From Leeuwenhoekiella sp. (GTDB lineage Bacteria > Bacteroidota > Bacteroidia > Flavobacteriales > Flavobacteriaceae): a DNA stretch of 64,000 bases. The stretch covers positions 248,001-312,000 of the forward strand of contig PAPI01000001.1 of NCBI GenBank assembly GCA_002708845.1, read 5' to 3'. The notes beneath the pieces were generated by a model. The model was not told where the DNA came from. It saw only the letters and a list, made by a program, of their open reading frames with translations, and did no database searches. The position numbers and the translations under genes were made by a program. Positions 17,502 to 27,883 of the stretch are shown in pieces (the stretch's first letter is position 1; the number at the start of each line of letters is the position of its first letter).

Positions 17502-20500
17502 ATGTTTAGTAAATTCATAAAACGACCGGTATTTGCGATCGTAATTTCGATTATTATCGTCTTTGTAGGTTCGTTATCTATAAAGCAACTGCCCATTTCG
17601 CAGTTTCCGCAAATTGCACCTACAACCGTAAACATTTTTATCGCCTATCCCGGTGCGAGTGCAGATGTACTGGTAAAATCAACCCTTATCACACTTGAAA
17701 ACGCCATTAACGGGGTACAGGATATGCGTTATATGGCTACCGATGCTACCAGTGCCGGTGAAGCCACCCTGCGTATTATTTTTGAGCCCGGTGTTGATCC
17801 CAATGACGCGGTGGTGCGTGTCAAAACCCGGGTAGACCAGGTGATGCCGCTGTTGCCCGAACTGGTGCAACGTGAAGGGGTTATCATCACACCCATACAG
17901 CCCAGTATGTTGATGTACGTAAACCTGTACTCCAAAGACAAGAGTATGGATGAAAAGTTTCTCTACAACTATGCTGATGTTAAGATGATCCCTGAGATCA
18001 ACCGGCTAAAAGGGATCGCGCGTTCACAGATTTTAGGAAGCCGCCGTTATGCGATGCGGGTTTGGTTAAATCCAGATCGTATGCGCGCCTATAACATATC
18101 TGTGGAAGATGTGATGGAAGCCATGCAGGAACAAAGTGTGGTAGGACGTCCCGGCCGGCTTGGGCAGAGCTCGGGTATTGAAGCACAATCTTTAGAATAT
18201 GTATTGACGTACAAAGGGCGCTTTAATGAGCCCGAAGAGTATGAGAACATCATTTTGCGGGCTACTCCTGATGGAGAAAGTATCCGTCTTAAAGATGTAG
18301 GTACGGTTGCTCTGGGAAGCGAATTCTTTGATATTTATTCCAATCAGGATGGGCATCCTTCCGCAGCGATCGTATTAAAACAAAACTACGGTAGTAACGC
18401 GAGCGAAGTTATTGAAGAGGTTAAAGAGAAACTTGAAGAACTTAAAGCTGATTTCCCTCCCGGAATGGAATACAGCATCAGCTACGACGTGTCTAAATTT
18501 TTGGATTCTTCGATAGAGCAGGTGGTAGATACCCTTCGTGATGCCTTTATTCTGGTGGCTTTGGTGGTGTTTATTTTCCTTGGGGATTGGCGCTCAACAC
18601 TGATACCGATTATCGCGGTACCCGTTTCGCTCATCGGAGCCTTTTTTGTAATTCAGTTTTTTGGACTTTCAATCAATCTGGTGACGCTGTTTGCTTTGGT
18701 ACTCGCCATCGGTATTGTGGTCGATGACGCGATTGTAGTGGTCGAGGCGGTTCACGCCAAGTTTGATCAGTATCCGCAGATTACTCCCTATCAGGCCGTA
18801 AAACGCGTATTAGGCGAAATCACCGGAGCAATTATTGCGATTACCGGGGTAATGGTTTCGGTATTCCTGCCCATATCATTTATGTCTGGTCCTGTAGGAA
18901 CCTTTTACCGGCAGTTTTCTATCACGATGGCGAGTTCGATTGTGATTTCAGCATTGATTGCGCTTACACTTACTCCGGTATTGTGTGCAATGCTGCTAAA
19001 GAATCATCACGCCAAGCCGCACAAGCAAAATATACTTACACGCTCCCTTGATGGCTTTAACCGCCTTTTTGACCGACTTACTGGAAAATATGTGGCTTTG
19101 TTACGCCGTATTGTAAGTCTCAGATGGCTCACTTTTGCGGTATTGCTCATCTTTTGTGCAGGGATTTACTGGCAGAGTCAGGTATTGCCTTCAGGCTTTA
19201 TCCCCAGTGAAGATCAGGGTACTATTTATGCCATTATTCAAACACCTCCAGGGGCCACTTTAGAGCGAACCAATAAAGTATCTCAGGAACTTCAGAAAAT
19301 CTGTGAGGAGATAGAGGGTGTAGAATCGGTCTCATCCCTTGCAGGTTATGAGATTATGACCGAAGGTCGCGGGTCTAATGCCGGTACCTGTTTGATTAAC
19401 CTGAAACCTTGGCACGACCGGGATCGGGATGTAAAAGAGATTATGGAAGAACTTGAGGAAGAATCCAAAGGTCTGGGAGCGGTAATCGAGTTTTTTGAAC
19501 CCCCAGCGATTCCCGGTTTTGGATCTTCAGGGGGTTTCTCTTTACGTCTTTTAGATAAGAATACCGAGACCGATTATCAGGATTTTGACCGGGTGAATCA
19601 GAAGTTTCTAGATGATTTAAAAGCCCGTCCGGAACTGACCGGTCTGTTTACCTTTTTCGCAGCCAATTATCCTCAGTACGAACTGGAGGTCGATAACGAC
19701 CTGGCTATGCAAAAAGGGGTGAGCATAGGTAAAGCGATGGAAAATCTGGATATTATGATAGGTAGTACCTACGAGCAGGGTTTTATCAAGTTTAACCGCT
19801 TCTTCAAGGTTTATGTACAGTCTGATCCGCAGTTTAGAAGATTGCCCAGTGATGTACTCAATATGTACGTGAAAAATGATGAGGGTGAGATGGTACCCTA
19901 TTCTGCGTTTATGAAGTTGAAAAAAACTCAGGGGCCTAACGAGGTGACGCGTTACAATATGTACAATTCGGCCGCAATCAGAGGTTTGCCGGCAAAAGGC
20001 TACTCTACAGCTGATGCTATTGACGCGATCAAGGAAGTTGCCGCAACCAGCCTGCCCAGAGGTTATGATATTGACTGGGAAGGTTTGTCGTATGACGAGG
20101 CTAACCGCGGTAACGAGTCGGTTTACATATTTCTCATCGTACTAGTGTTTGTATACTTTGTACTGGCCGCCCAATACGAGAGTTTCATTATCCCGATGGC
20201 GGTGGTATTCTCGCTTCCTGTTGGGGTTTTCGGTTCGTTTGTTCTGCTAAAACTTATGGGACTTGAGAATGATATTTATGCGCAAATCGGACTCATCATG
20301 CTGGTGGGGCTGCTGGGTAAAAACGCGGTGCTTATTGTAGAATTTGCCGTGCTTAAACGTTCGGAAGGCGCTTCGATCATAGAAGCAGCCATAGAAGGAG
20401 CCAGGGTGCGTTTCAGACCTATTTTGATGACTTCCTTTGCTTTTATCGCTGGTTTGATTCCTCTTATTTTGGCAAGTGGAGCCGGTGCGATAGGTAACCA

Positions 20501-20705
20501 TACCATCGGGGCTTCGGCTTTGGGAGGGATGCTGTTTGGAACGCTTTTCGGGGTAATTATCGTTCCCGGTCTGTATTACATTTTTGCCTCTCTAGCCGAT
20601 GGACGTAAATTGATTAGGGATGAAGAAGATCATTCACTCACAGAAGGTTTCGTTCACGAAATAGACACATTCACAAAATCTGAAGATGATAATTATGATA
20701 AGTAA
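17502..20705 (+). CDS. RND efflux permease (HAE1/AcrB family)
   Basis: Proton-driven inner-membrane transporter of the hydrophobe/amphiphile efflux (HAE1) family, 1067 residues. The proton-relay aspartates D408-D409 lie in TM4 (GIVVDDAIVVVE), and the TM10 lysine is in GLLGKNAVLIVE near residue 953. Two large periplasmic loops (~35-335 and ~560-870) and twelve membrane helices are evident. It lies between the adaptor and the TolC-like gene, whose start overlaps its 3' end. It probably expels toxic small molecules, dyes, detergents or antibiotics; no regulator gene adjoins the operon. Confidence 0.95.
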   Translation: MFSKFIKRPVFAIVISIIIVFVGSLSIKQLPISQFPQIAPTTVNIFIAYPGASADVLVKSTLITLENAINGVQDMRYMATDATSAGEATLRIIFEPGVDPNDAVVRVKTRVDQVMPLLPELVQREGVIITPIQPSMLMYVNLYSKDKSMDEKFLYNYADVKMIPEINRLKGIARSQILGSRRYAMRVWLNPDRMRAYNISVEDVMEAMQEQSVVGRPGRLGQSSGIEAQSLEYVLTYKGRFNEPEEYENIILRATPDGESIRLKDVGTVALGSEFFDIYSNQDGHPSAAIVLKQNYGSNASEVIEEVKEKLEELKADFPPGMEYSISYDVSKFLDSSIEQVVDTLRDAFILVALVVFIFLGDWRSTLIPIIAVPVSLIGAFFVIQFFGLSINLVTLFALVLAIGIVVDDAIVVVEAVHAKFDQYPQITPYQAVKRVLGEITGAIIAITGVMVSVFLPISFMSGPVGTFYRQFSITMASSIVISALIALTLTPVLCAMLLKNHHAKPHKQNILTRSLDGFNRLFDRLTGKYVALLRRIVSLRWLTFAVLLIFCAGIYWQSQVLPSGFIPSEDQGTIYAIIQTPPGATLERTNKVSQELQKICEEIEGVESVSSLAGYEIMTEGRGSNAGTCLINLKPWHDRDRDVKEIMEELEEESKGLGAVIEFFEPPAIPGFGSSGGFSLRLLDKNTETDYQDFDRVNQKFLDDLKARPELTGLFTFFAANYPQYELEVDNDLAMQKGVSIGKAMENLDIMIGSTYEQGFIKFNRFFKVYVQSDPQFRRLPSDVLNMYVKNDEGEMVPYSAFMKLKKTQGPNEVTRYNMYNSAAIRGLPAKGYSTADAIDAIKEVAATSLPRGYDIDWEGLSYDEANRGNESVYIFLIVLVFVYFVLAAQYESFIIPMAVVFSLPVGVFGSFVLLKLMGLENDIYAQIGLIMLVGLLGKNAVLIVEFAVLKRSEGASIIEAAIEGARVRFRPILMTSFAFIAGLIPLILASGAGAIGNHTIGASALGGMLFGTLFGVIIVPGLYYIFASLADGRKLIRDEEDHSLTEGFVHEIDTFTKSEDDNYDK

Positions 20706-22140
20706 TTCTTATAAATCACTATACATTCCCATACTGCTTTTAATTTTGGCTTTTTCAAGTTGCAAAGCTCCGGGATTAGTACAAAAAGAGGTTGACATGA
20801 GCGCGCTTCCCACGCAGTATGCAGGGAAAACCCAGCGCGATACGATCAATTCGGCTCTTATAAACTGGAAGGAGTATTTTACAGATCCGTATTTGGCAAA
20901 ACTGATTGACTCCGCTTTGGTACACAATCAGGAACTGAATATGATGCTTCAGGAAATCGCCATTTCTAAATCAGAAATTAGAGCCAAAAAAGGGGAGTAC
21001 TTACCGTTTGTAGGCTTTGGAGCTGCTGCAGAAACCGAAAAAGTAGGCCGCTACACCAGTCAGGGTGCTAATGACGCCAATACTGAGATCAAAGAAGGTG
21101 TTGAGTTTCCTGAGCCTTTGCCCAATTATAAATTTGGACTTCAGGCAACCTGGGAACTGGATATTTGGGGAAAGCTACGCAATGCGAAAAAGGCAGCGGT
21201 ACTCAATTACCTCTCAAGTGTAGAAGGCCGAAATTTTATGGTAACGCAACTGGTGGGCGAGATCGCGCAGTCGTATTATGAGCTGCTGGCGTTGGATAAC
21301 CAGCTGGCAATCGTAAACCGAAACATCGAGATTCAGGGTAATGCCTTTCGTATTGTAAAACTCCAAAAGGAAGCCGCAAAAGCAACCGGACTGGCCGTAA
21401 GTAAATTTGAGGCCGAAGTCCTGTCCACGCGAAGTTTACAGTATGAAATTCAACAACAGATTACCGAAACGGAAAACCGAATCAATTTTCTGGTAGGACG
21501 TTTTCCACAACCGGTAGAACGTACTGCTGTTTCATTTATGGAGATCAAGCCTGCGATGCTCAACGCAGGAATTCCTACTCAGTTGCTTGAAAATCGCACC
21601 GATGTAAAACAGGCCGAACTCGCTTTACAGGCCGCAAAACTGGATGTTAAGGTCGCTAAGGCGCGTTTTTATCCCTCACTGGGTATTTCTGCAGGAGTGG
21701 GTTTTGAAGCATTTAAACCGAAGTTTTTGCTGAATTCACCCGAGTCGCTATTGTACTCTATAGCCGGCGAACTCACGGCTCCTTTGATCAACCGGAATGA
21801 GATTAAAGCGGCTTATATAGGTGCCAATGCAAAGCAAATTCAGGCGGTTTATGATTATGAGCAAACGGTGCTGAATGCGTATATCGAAGTAGCCAATCAG
21901 CTTGCTAAGGTTTCTAATCTGGAGAAGAGCTACGACCTCAAAACCCAGCAGGTAGCTGCGCTTAACCGATCGGTGGATATTGCGGGTCAGCTTTTTGGCT
22001 CTGCCCGTGCTGATTATATGGAAGTCCTGATGACACAGCGCGATGCCCTGGAATCTAATTTTGATTTGGTAGAGACTAAAGTAGCTCAGCTTAATGCCTA
22101 TGTACAATTGTATCAGGCCTTAGGTGGTGGCTGGAACTAA
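20686..22140 (+). CDS. TolC/OprM-family outer-membrane efflux lipoprotein
   Basis: Outer-membrane channel of the tripartite pump. The 484-residue protein has a lipobox ending in SSC (C26), then the duplicated outer-membrane efflux domain with long Ala/Gln/Lys-rich coiled coils, including the segments ATWELDIWGKLRNAKKAA and ENRTDVKQAELALQAAKLD typical of OprM-like proteins. Start choice: ATG 20686 overlaps the permease by 20 bases; ATG 20695 (MISNSYKS) is equally possible and also leaves an intact signal. The gene is followed by a strong terminator at 22202-22237, which ends the operon. Confidence 0.92.
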   Translation: MIIMISNSYKSLYIPILLLILAFSSCKAPGLVQKEVDMSALPTQYAGKTQRDTINSALINWKEYFTDPYLAKLIDSALVHNQELNMMLQEIAISKSEIRAKKGEYLPFVGFGAAAETEKVGRYTSQGANDANTEIKEGVEFPEPLPNYKFGLQATWELDIWGKLRNAKKAAVLNYLSSVEGRNFMVTQLVGEIAQSYYELLALDNQLAIVNRNIEIQGNAFRIVKLQKEAAKATGLAVSKFEAEVLSTRSLQYEIQQQITETENRINFLVGRFPQPVERTAVSFMEIKPAMLNAGIPTQLLENRTDVKQAELALQAAKLDVKVAKARFYPSLGISAGVGFEAFKPKFLLNSPESLLYSIAGELTAPLINRNEIKAAYIGANAKQIQAVYDYEQTVLNAYIEVANQLAKVSNLEKSYDLKTQQVAALNRSVDIAGQLFGSARADYMEVLMTQRDALESNFDLVETKVAQLNAYVQLYQALGGGWN

Positions 22141-22201
22141 AATTTAGTTAGTGTTGAGGAGGTTGTTGACCATTACTCCTAAATTGAGGTCAATTAACCT
22201 G

Positions 22202-22237
22202 AACCGCCCGGAAGTGATGTCCCGGGCGGTTTTTTTT
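22202..22237 (+). terminator. Rho-independent terminator of the RND operon
   Basis: AACCGCCCGG (22202-22211) pairs perfectly with CCGGGCGGTT (22222-22231), followed by a T-run to 22237. Confidence 0.9.
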
Positions 22238-22238
22238 A

Positions 22239-22275
22239 TCCTCATCCCCAGTCCTTCTCTCGCTGGAGAAGGGAG
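22239..22275. repeat. Palindromic intergenic repeat (copy 4, inverted orientation)
   Basis: CCTTCTC (22253-22259) pairs with GAGAAGG (22266-22272). The CCTCATCCCC flank resembles the reverse complement of the G-rich tails of the copies inside the arginine cluster, though this copy is the most diverged. Confidence 0.5.
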
Positions 22276-22397
22276 TATTATGCATAGCACTTAGTATATT
22301 ACCATTTTTGTATTTATCTATCTGTACTTTTAGAAATAGCTTCAACATTTGGTTTTAGACTATTTTTGTCCGGTAAGCGTTAGATTTAAAAATACCT

Positions 22398-23159
22398 ATG
22401 TCACATTTTACAGCAAAAAAATCGATCGTGCGGGAAATCTGGGGAACCAGTGATACTGTATTGCTTATTTTTTCCGGTGCTGCAGCAGAATTTGCTTTGA
22501 ACAAAGCAGTTGACTGGCTGTATTTTACCGGGAAACTTCCGGCAGATCCGTTAGGCCGTTTATTTTCTACGGTCACCTATGCGCGTAAAATTATTTTTGC
22601 TGAAGAGACTCACGCGCATAAAACTATTGATTCGATCTATCACATTCATAAAGCGGTAGAGCAGGAGCGTGATGCGCAAATACCCGATTGGGCCTATCGC
22701 GATGTGTTGTTTATGCTCATTCATTATTCGATTGCTTCCTTTGAGGCTTTAGAGCGAAAACTTACCGCTGCCGAAAAGCAGGAGGTTTACGATGTATTTT
22801 ACCGGTTTGGGAAGCGTATGCAGCTTAAGGATCTGGCGCCAGATTATAAGAGCTGGTTACCGCAGCGCGAAGCGCATCTTCGTGAAAATCTTTATAAAAG
22901 TGACTACACCGAAGACTTATTTAAACAATACAAAAAGCATTTAGGAGCGGTTCGTTATGCTGTTTTGGTTGAAAGTCAAAAATTGCTCGTACCTGAGCCG
23001 GTAAGAAATTTGCTCAATTATTCCCGGTTTTCAGCTTTAGAGCCGTTGATTCCGGTTTATAAATTAAGCCGAAAATTTAATGCAGATGCTTTGATCAAAA
23101 CGTTATTGCTTCCTAAAGACTATAAAGAGCAAATAGAGGCTCTGAATGTGGCAGTTTAA
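22398..23159 (+). CDS. MpaB-family (DUF2236) oxygenase-like protein
   Basis: Resembles the oxygenase MpaB / DUF2236 family, which includes haem-dependent latex-clearing oxygenases. Visible features are the arginine-containing segment GRLFSTVTYARKIIFAEE, the histidine-rich HAHKTIDSIYHIHKAV and the later LIHYSIASFEAL helix, which in the family supply haem ligands and nearby residues. The protein is 253 residues, all helical in appearance, with no signal peptide, so it should be cytoplasmic or membrane-peripheral. It stands alone, convergent with leuB and separated from it by a bidirectional terminator. The substrate is unknown. Confidence 0.75.
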   Translation: MSHFTAKKSIVREIWGTSDTVLLIFSGAAAEFALNKAVDWLYFTGKLPADPLGRLFSTVTYARKIIFAEETHAHKTIDSIYHIHKAVEQERDAQIPDWAYRDVLFMLIHYSIASFEALERKLTAAEKQEVYDVFYRFGKRMQLKDLAPDYKSWLPQREAHLRENLYKSDYTEDLFKQYKKHLGAVRYAVLVESQKLLVPEPVRNLLNYSRFSALEPLIPVYKLSRKFNADALIKTLLLPKDYKEQIEALNVAV

Positions 23160-23220
23160 TTGAGTTTTTTAAGACAAAGGGAATTTGAGTCCAAACCATT
23201 GTTTCTGCCTAAAGAATAAA

Positions 23221-23259
23221 AAAAGAGCGATCTCAAACGAGTCGCTCTTTTCTCTTTTT
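23221..23259. terminator. Bidirectional terminator between the MpaB-family gene and leuB
   Basis: AAAAGAGCGA (23221-23230) pairs with TCGCTCTTTT (23242-23251). A T-run follows on the + strand and an A-run precedes, so it can stop transcription from both convergent genes. Confidence 0.85.
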
Positions 23260-23295
23260 TTTATGTTCTAACATCTTAAGTCTAACGTCTCACAT

Positions 23296-24411
23296 CTAAA
23301 TAATTGTACTCTGACCCATATGAATATTTTTAAAATTACGGTTGGTATCATCAGGATGGGTAAGGAAATCTGCGATAAAATCTCCCACTTTGGAGGTTGA
23401 AAAAGGTTTCTTCGGGTTGATATCACCAGTAGTGATGCCCAGTTCAAGTGATTTTTCTACCGCTTTTTCAATCGCATCTGCTTCTTTATGCAGTTCTAAA
23501 TGACGCAACATCATTGCCGCAGAAAGTATCGAAGCTAATGGGTTGGCAATGTTTTTACCGGTTGCCTGCGGAAACGAACCGTGAATAGGCTCAAACATTC
23601 CAACTGTACTCCCTACGGAAGCAGAAGCCAACAAACCAATAGAACCACCTATTACCGAAGCTTCGTCTGAAATGATATCTCCAAATAAGTTTTCGGTTAG
23701 GATCACGTCAAACTGACTGGGGTTTAAGATCATTTGCATTGCTGCATTGTCAACGAATAAGAAATCGAGTTCAACATCGTCGTATTCTTTTGCGATTTCG
23801 GTAACGGTTTTACGCCATAATCGCGAAGTTTCCAAAACGTTAGCTTTATCAACCAGCGTTAGCTTTTTTCTTCGGTTTTGGGCTTCTTTAAAAGCAAGGT
23901 GCGCAATTCTGCTGATTTCTTCAACCGAGTAAGAGCAACCGTCACTGGCAACCTGACCATCTTCACTCAGATGCTTGTCCCCAAAATAAATTCCGCCGGT
24001 CAATTCGCGATAAATCGAAATATCAGTTCCCTGAATGATTTCCTTTTTAAGAGGGGAGCGCTCTATTAAACGATCAAATGCTTTAACCGGTCTGATGTTG
24101 CAAAATAAACCAAGCGATTTTCTCAGCTTAAGTAAGCCTTGTTCGGGTCTTACCTTTGCAGACGGGTCGTTGTCGTATTTGGGATGCCCAATAGCGCCAA
24201 ATAATACCGCATCACTTTCTTTACAAAGCGCAATCGTATCATCTGGTAACGGGTTACCGGTGGCGTCAATCGCACAGGCACCTACCAGGGCTTTGGTAAA
24301 TTTAAACGTGTGATCGTAAACATCGGCAATAGCGTCTAATGCTTTCACCGCCTGCTCGGTCACTTCAGGACCAATACCGTCTCCGGCTAAAAGGGCTATA
24401 TTAAATTTCAT
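23296..24411 (-). CDS. leuB: 3-isopropylmalate dehydrogenase
   Basis: NAD-dependent oxidative decarboxylation of 3-isopropylmalate, third step of leucine synthesis. The start MKFNIALLAGDGIGPEV at 24411 gives 371 residues, the usual size; a longer reading to 24477 adds 22 residues with no family resemblance. Substrate-binding arginines lie in LLKLRKSLGLFCNIRPVK, and the metal-binding signature is recognisable in NLFGDIISDEAS. It is the last gene of a leuC-leuD-leuB run on the minus strand, about 110 bases after leuD. A bidirectional terminator lies beyond its 3' end. Confidence 0.96.
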   Translation of the reverse strand: MKFNIALLAGDGIGPEVTEQAVKALDAIADVYDHTFKFTKALVGACAIDATGNPLPDDTIALCKESDAVLFGAIGHPKYDNDPSAKVRPEQGLLKLRKSLGLFCNIRPVKAFDRLIERSPLKKEIIQGTDISIYRELTGGIYFGDKHLSEDGQVASDGCSYSVEEISRIAHLAFKEAQNRRKKLTLVDKANVLETSRLWRKTVTEIAKEYDDVELDFLFVDNAAMQMILNPSQFDVILTENLFGDIISDEASVIGGSIGLLASASVGSTVGMFEPIHGSFPQATGKNIANPLASILSAAMMLRHLELHKEADAIEKAVEKSLELGITTGDINPKKPFSTSKVGDFIADFLTHPDDTNRNFKNIHMGQSTII

Positions 24412-24518
24412 AATCTTTATTTTATCGATCTCAGAAAATTTCCTGAGTATGGTTTTATATTTTTCTTCTCGATACATTTGGTTTCGGCTCAGGCCTCAAT
24501 CAAACACTCGAAGTGACA

Positions 24519-25103
24519 TTAGAAGCTGCGCTCGCGCTCAAAAGCTTCGATTTTATCTTTTTTACTGATTAAAAAGTCGATATCATCATAGCCGTTGATC
24601 ATACATACTTTTTTGTACGGATCAATCTCAAACTCCAGCTCTCCTGCCGGCGAACTCAACACTTGATTTTCTAAATCAATAGTAAGCTTTGTTTCGGGCT
24701 TTTCCTTGATTATTTGCAGCAATTCTTTTAAATATTCAGGCGTAACCTGAATGGGTAAAATGCCGTTATTGAGTGCGTTACCTTTAAAAATATCTGCAAA
24801 AAAGCTGCTGATCACTACTTTAAAGCCATATCCGGCAATTGCCCAGGCGGCATGCTCACGACTCGAACCACAGCCAAAGTTGTCTCCGGCCACTAATATA
24901 GAACCGCCATACGTGTCATCGTTAAGTACAAAATCTTTGTTTTCATTGCCCTCATGATCGTATCTCCAATCGCGAAACACATTATCGCCAAAGCCTTGCT
25001 TATCAGTTGATTTTAAGAAACGCGCAGGGATAATTTGATCGGTATCTATATTTTCAATAGGTAAGGGGACAGCAGTATCGGTAAGTTTTATAAACTTTTC
25101 CAT
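24519..25103 (-). CDS. leuD: 3-isopropylmalate dehydratase small subunit
   Basis: Swivel-domain subunit of isopropylmalate isomerase, 194 residues. The signature [19 protein letters not shown] is present, as are the N-terminal [14 protein letters not shown] strand and loop typical of LeuD. The start codon directly abuts the leuC stop with no spacer, so translation is likely coupled and gives matched amounts of the two subunits. Confidence 0.96.
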   Translation of the reverse strand: MEKFIKLTDTAVPLPIENIDTDQIIPARFLKSTDKQGFGDNVFRDWRYDHEGNENKDFVLNDDTYGGSILVAGDNFGCGSSREHAAWAIAGYGFKVVISSFFADIFKGNALNNGILPIQVTPEYLKELLQIIKEKPETKLTIDLENQVLSSPAGELEFEIDPYKKVCMINGYDDIDFLISKKDKIEAFERERSF

Positions 25104-26489
25104 CTAGTTTAATTGTTTGGTAATGTCTGTAATTTTTCCGGCAACGGCTGTGGCTGCTGCCATTAGCGGACTCGCTAAAATGGTACGGGCACCCTGGCCT
25201 TGTCTTCCTTCAAAGTTTCGGTTTGAGGTAGACACGCAATATTCGCCTTCCGGAATTTTATCATCGTTCATTGCAAGGCAAGCCGAGCAACCCGGTTGTC
25301 TAAGTGCAAATCCGGCTTCGGTAAATACTTTATCAAGTCCTTCTTCCACCAGCTGTTTTGCAACCTGCTGCGAACCGGGAACCAGCCACGCGTTTACGTT
25401 AGCTGCTTTTTGTTTTCCTTTTACAAAGTTTGCCGCGATGCGGAAATCTTCAATACGTGAGTTGGTACAACTGCCTATAAACACATAGTTTATGGGTTTA
25501 TCGATCAAACTTTCGCCTTTTTTGAAATTCATATAGGCCAAAGCTTTTTCCAAATTCACATCATCCTTATCGGGAATGGTGCCGGTTACCTTAATCCCCA
25601 TTCCCGGATTGGTACCATAGGTTACCATCGGTTCGATCTGTGAAGCGTCAAAAGAATATTCTTTATCAAAAACCGCATCGGCATCAGTGGGTAAGGTTTT
25701 CAAGTATTCCAGTTTTTTATCCCATTCAGCACCTTCAGGCGCAAATTCACGTCCCTTTACATAATCAAAGGTAGTTTGGTCCGGAGCGATCATTCCGCCA
25801 CGAGCACCCATTTCTATACTCATATTACAAACGGTCATACGACCTTCCATAGACATTTCTTCAAAAACGTTTCCGGCGTATTCACAGAAATATCCAGTAC
25901 CGGCGTTGGTTCCTATTTGCGAAATCACATAAAGAATCACGTCTTTAGGCAGTACATTCGGTTTTAATTTTCCGTTTACATTTACCCGTAAACTTTTCGG
26001 CTTGGTCAATAACAAACATTGGCTTGCAAAAACCTGTGCCACCTGGCTGGTACCAATACCGAAAGCAATCGTACCAAAAGCCCCGTGGGTAGAGGTGTGG
26101 CTGTCGCCACAAACCATCGTCATTCCCGGTTGAGTAATTCCCAATTCGGGTGCCATAACGTGCACAATCCCGTTGTATTTGTGGCCCAGACCGTAAAGGG
26201 TAATACCGTGTTTCTCACAGTTTTCGGTCAATTGTTTCAGCTGATTTCTGGATAACAAATCCCGAACCGGTAAATGCTGATCTATTGTAGGGGTATTGTG
26301 GTCTGCTGTTGCCACGATCTGATCGGGACGTGCTACCGGGATACCGCGCTCTTCTAACTCTGAAAACGCCTGCGGACTCGTCACCTCGTGAATAAGGTGC
26401 TTGTCAATATACAATACTTGTGGGCCGTTAGGCACCGTGTCTACCACGTGCGCGTCCCAAACTTTGTCAAATAATGTTTTTCCTGCCAT
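25104..26489 (-). CDS. leuC: 3-isopropylmalate dehydratase large subunit
   Basis: Aconitase-family [4Fe-4S] enzyme subunit, 461 residues, isomerising 2-isopropylmalate to 3-isopropylmalate with LeuD. Cluster-ligand cysteines are visible in IGSCTNSR and in the CxxC of [12 protein letters not shown]; the N-terminal motif DNTPT / HNTPT type segment ([11 protein letters not shown]) is also present. It begins the leuCDB unit, 94 bases downstream of leuA with a terminator-like hairpin between, so part of its expression may depend on read-through or on a promoter in the gap. Confidence 0.96.
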   Translation of the reverse strand: MAGKTLFDKVWDAHVVDTVPNGPQVLYIDKHLIHEVTSPQAFSELEERGIPVARPDQIVATADHNTPTIDQHLPVRDLLSRNQLKQLTENCEKHGITLYGLGHKYNGIVHVMAPELGITQPGMTMVCGDSHTSTHGAFGTIAFGIGTSQVAQVFASQCLLLTKPKSLRVNVNGKLKPNVLPKDVILYVISQIGTNAGTGYFCEYAGNVFEEMSMEGRMTVCNMSIEMGARGGMIAPDQTTFDYVKGREFAPEGAEWDKKLEYLKTLPTDADAVFDKEYSFDASQIEPMVTYGTNPGMGIKVTGTIPDKDDVNLEKALAYMNFKKGESLIDKPINYVFIGSCTNSRIEDFRIAANFVKGKQKAANVNAWLVPGSQQVAKQLVEEGLDKVFTEAGFALRQPGCSACLAMNDDKIPEGEYCVSTSNRNFEGRQGQGARTILASPLMAAATAVAGKITDITKQLN

Positions 26490-26530
26490 TTTGTTTCAAT
26501 TGGTTCTCTACGAACTGTATGTATGCTAAA

Positions 26531-26562
26531 AAATAAGGATTCCAAATGAAGAATCCTTATTT
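26531..26562 (-). terminator. Terminator-like hairpin between leuA and leuC
   Basis: Arms 26531-26542 (AAATAAGGATTC) and 26551-26562 pair over 12 bp. On the minus strand the stem is followed directly by a run of T residues, the form of an intrinsic terminator. It should lower leuCDB relative to leuA or be a point of regulation. Confidence 0.75.
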
Positions 26563-26583
26563 AAAGAGTTTATTTATAATGTT

Positions 26584-27756
26584 TTAGGCTTCTACCTGAG
26601 CCTGTACGTTTGCGACTTTCATAATCTCGTGAATGTCTTCGTCGTGAATCTCCTTTTGTTTGTCTGCAAAGCTAAGAAAGACCTCATAAACCTCATCCAG
26701 TTGAAGCTTGGTTAATTCGTATCCTACTTTTTTAGAACGATAAGCCAAAGCAGCACGACCACTGCGAGCCGTAAGAACAATTGCGCTTTCGGTTACGCCT
26801 ACTTCTTCAGGATCCATAATTTCATAAGTCTCGCGGTTTTTGATTACACCGTCCTGGTGAATACCTGAACTGTGTGCAAACGCGTTAGAACCTACCACAG
26901 CTTTGTTAGGCTGCACCGGCATTCCCATTTTATCGCTTACCATTTTACTGGTATCCCACAATAAACGTGAATTGATACCGGTATCCAAACCTAAGTCAGG
27001 ATGCTGACGCAGAATCATTACCACTTCTTCAAGAGCGGTATTACCAGCACGCTCGCCGATACCATTAATGGTACACTCAATCTGGCGCGCACCATTGATT
27101 ACTCCTGCAATTGAGTTTGCAGTAGCAAGGCCCAGGTCATTATGGCAATGGCAGGAGAGAATTGCTTTCTCAATGCCTTTTACATTCTCCTTTAGGTATT
27201 TCATTTTTGCCCCGTATTCTTCCGGAAGGCAATATCCCGTTGTATCGGGAATATTGAGTACGGTTGCACCGGCTTTAATAGCAGCCTCGCAAACACGTGC
27301 CAGGTATTCGTTATCGGTACGACCGGCATCCTCAGCATAAAACTCCACATCCTCCACAAAGGTTTTGGCGTAGGCCACCGCATCATAAGCGCGCTTAATG
27401 ATCTCCTCGCGATTAGACTTAAATTTGTATTTGATGTGCGAGTCACTGGTGCCAATACCCGTGTGAATACGCGGTTTTACTGCATATTTGAGCGCTTCAG
27501 CAGCTACTTCAATGTCTTTTTTAACGGCTCGGGTAAGACCACAAACGGTGGCATTTTTTACCAGCTTTGCAATTTCTTCAACAGATTTAAAATCACCGGG
27601 GCTTGAGATCGGGAAGCCGGCCTCAATTACATCGACGCCTAGCAGGTCGAGACGTTCTGCAATAATCAGCTTTTGCTGGGTGTCTAATTTGCAGCCGGGA
27701 ACCTGTTCGCCGTCTCTTAGTGTGGTGTCAAAAATCTGGACTTTGTTATCAGTCAT
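26584..27756 (-). CDS. leuA: 2-isopropylmalate synthase
   Basis: Condenses acetyl-CoA with 2-oxoisovalerate, committed step of leucine synthesis. The DRE-TIM metallolyase signature [13 protein letters not shown] starts at residue 9, and the metal-binding HCHNDLGLA segment is near residue 205. At 390 residues it lacks a full C-terminal LeuA dimer regulatory domain (the full-length enzymes are ~515 residues), like the short LeuA forms common in Bacteroidota, so feedback inhibition by leucine through that domain is not expected. Closely related short enzymes include homocitrate and citramalate synthases; the leuCDB neighbours support LeuA. It is divergent from the gene at 27884. Confidence 0.92.
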   Translation of the reverse strand: MTDNKVQIFDTTLRDGEQVPGCKLDTQQKLIIAERLDLLGVDVIEAGFPISSPGDFKSVEEIAKLVKNATVCGLTRAVKKDIEVAAEALKYAVKPRIHTGIGTSDSHIKYKFKSNREEIIKRAYDAVAYAKTFVEDVEFYAEDAGRTDNEYLARVCEAAIKAGATVLNIPDTTGYCLPEEYGAKMKYLKENVKGIEKAILSCHCHNDLGLATANSIAGVINGARQIECTINGIGERAGNTALEEVVMILRQHPDLGLDTGINSRLLWDTSKMVSDKMGMPVQPNKAVVGSNAFAHSSGIHQDGVIKNRETYEIMDPEEVGVTESAIVLTARSGRAALAYRSKKVGYELTKLQLDEVYEVFLSFADKQKEIHDEDIHEIMKVANVQAQVEA

Positions 27757-27843
27757 AGTGCTTTTTTTCTCAATTTAAGTGTGAATATAGATATTGGTAG
27801 TACTTTTGAAGTAATCTTCGGCAGAAAACCTACGATGTTTAAT

Positions 27844-27851
27844 TAATTTTG
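27844..27851 (+). promoter_or_regulatory. Candidate -7 box for the 27884 gene
   Basis: TAATTTTG fits the Bacteroidota -7 pattern TAnnTTTG and lies 32 bases ahead of the ATG. No clear TTG lies at the usual upstream distance. Confidence 0.35.
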
Positions 27852-27883
27852 CCGACATATAAATTATTGATATTCAGTTTTTT

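Noticed and set aside
24412-24477. Extended start for leuB
   Set aside because: The extra 22 residues are outside the family; MKFNIALLAGDGIGPE at 24411 is the standard beginning.
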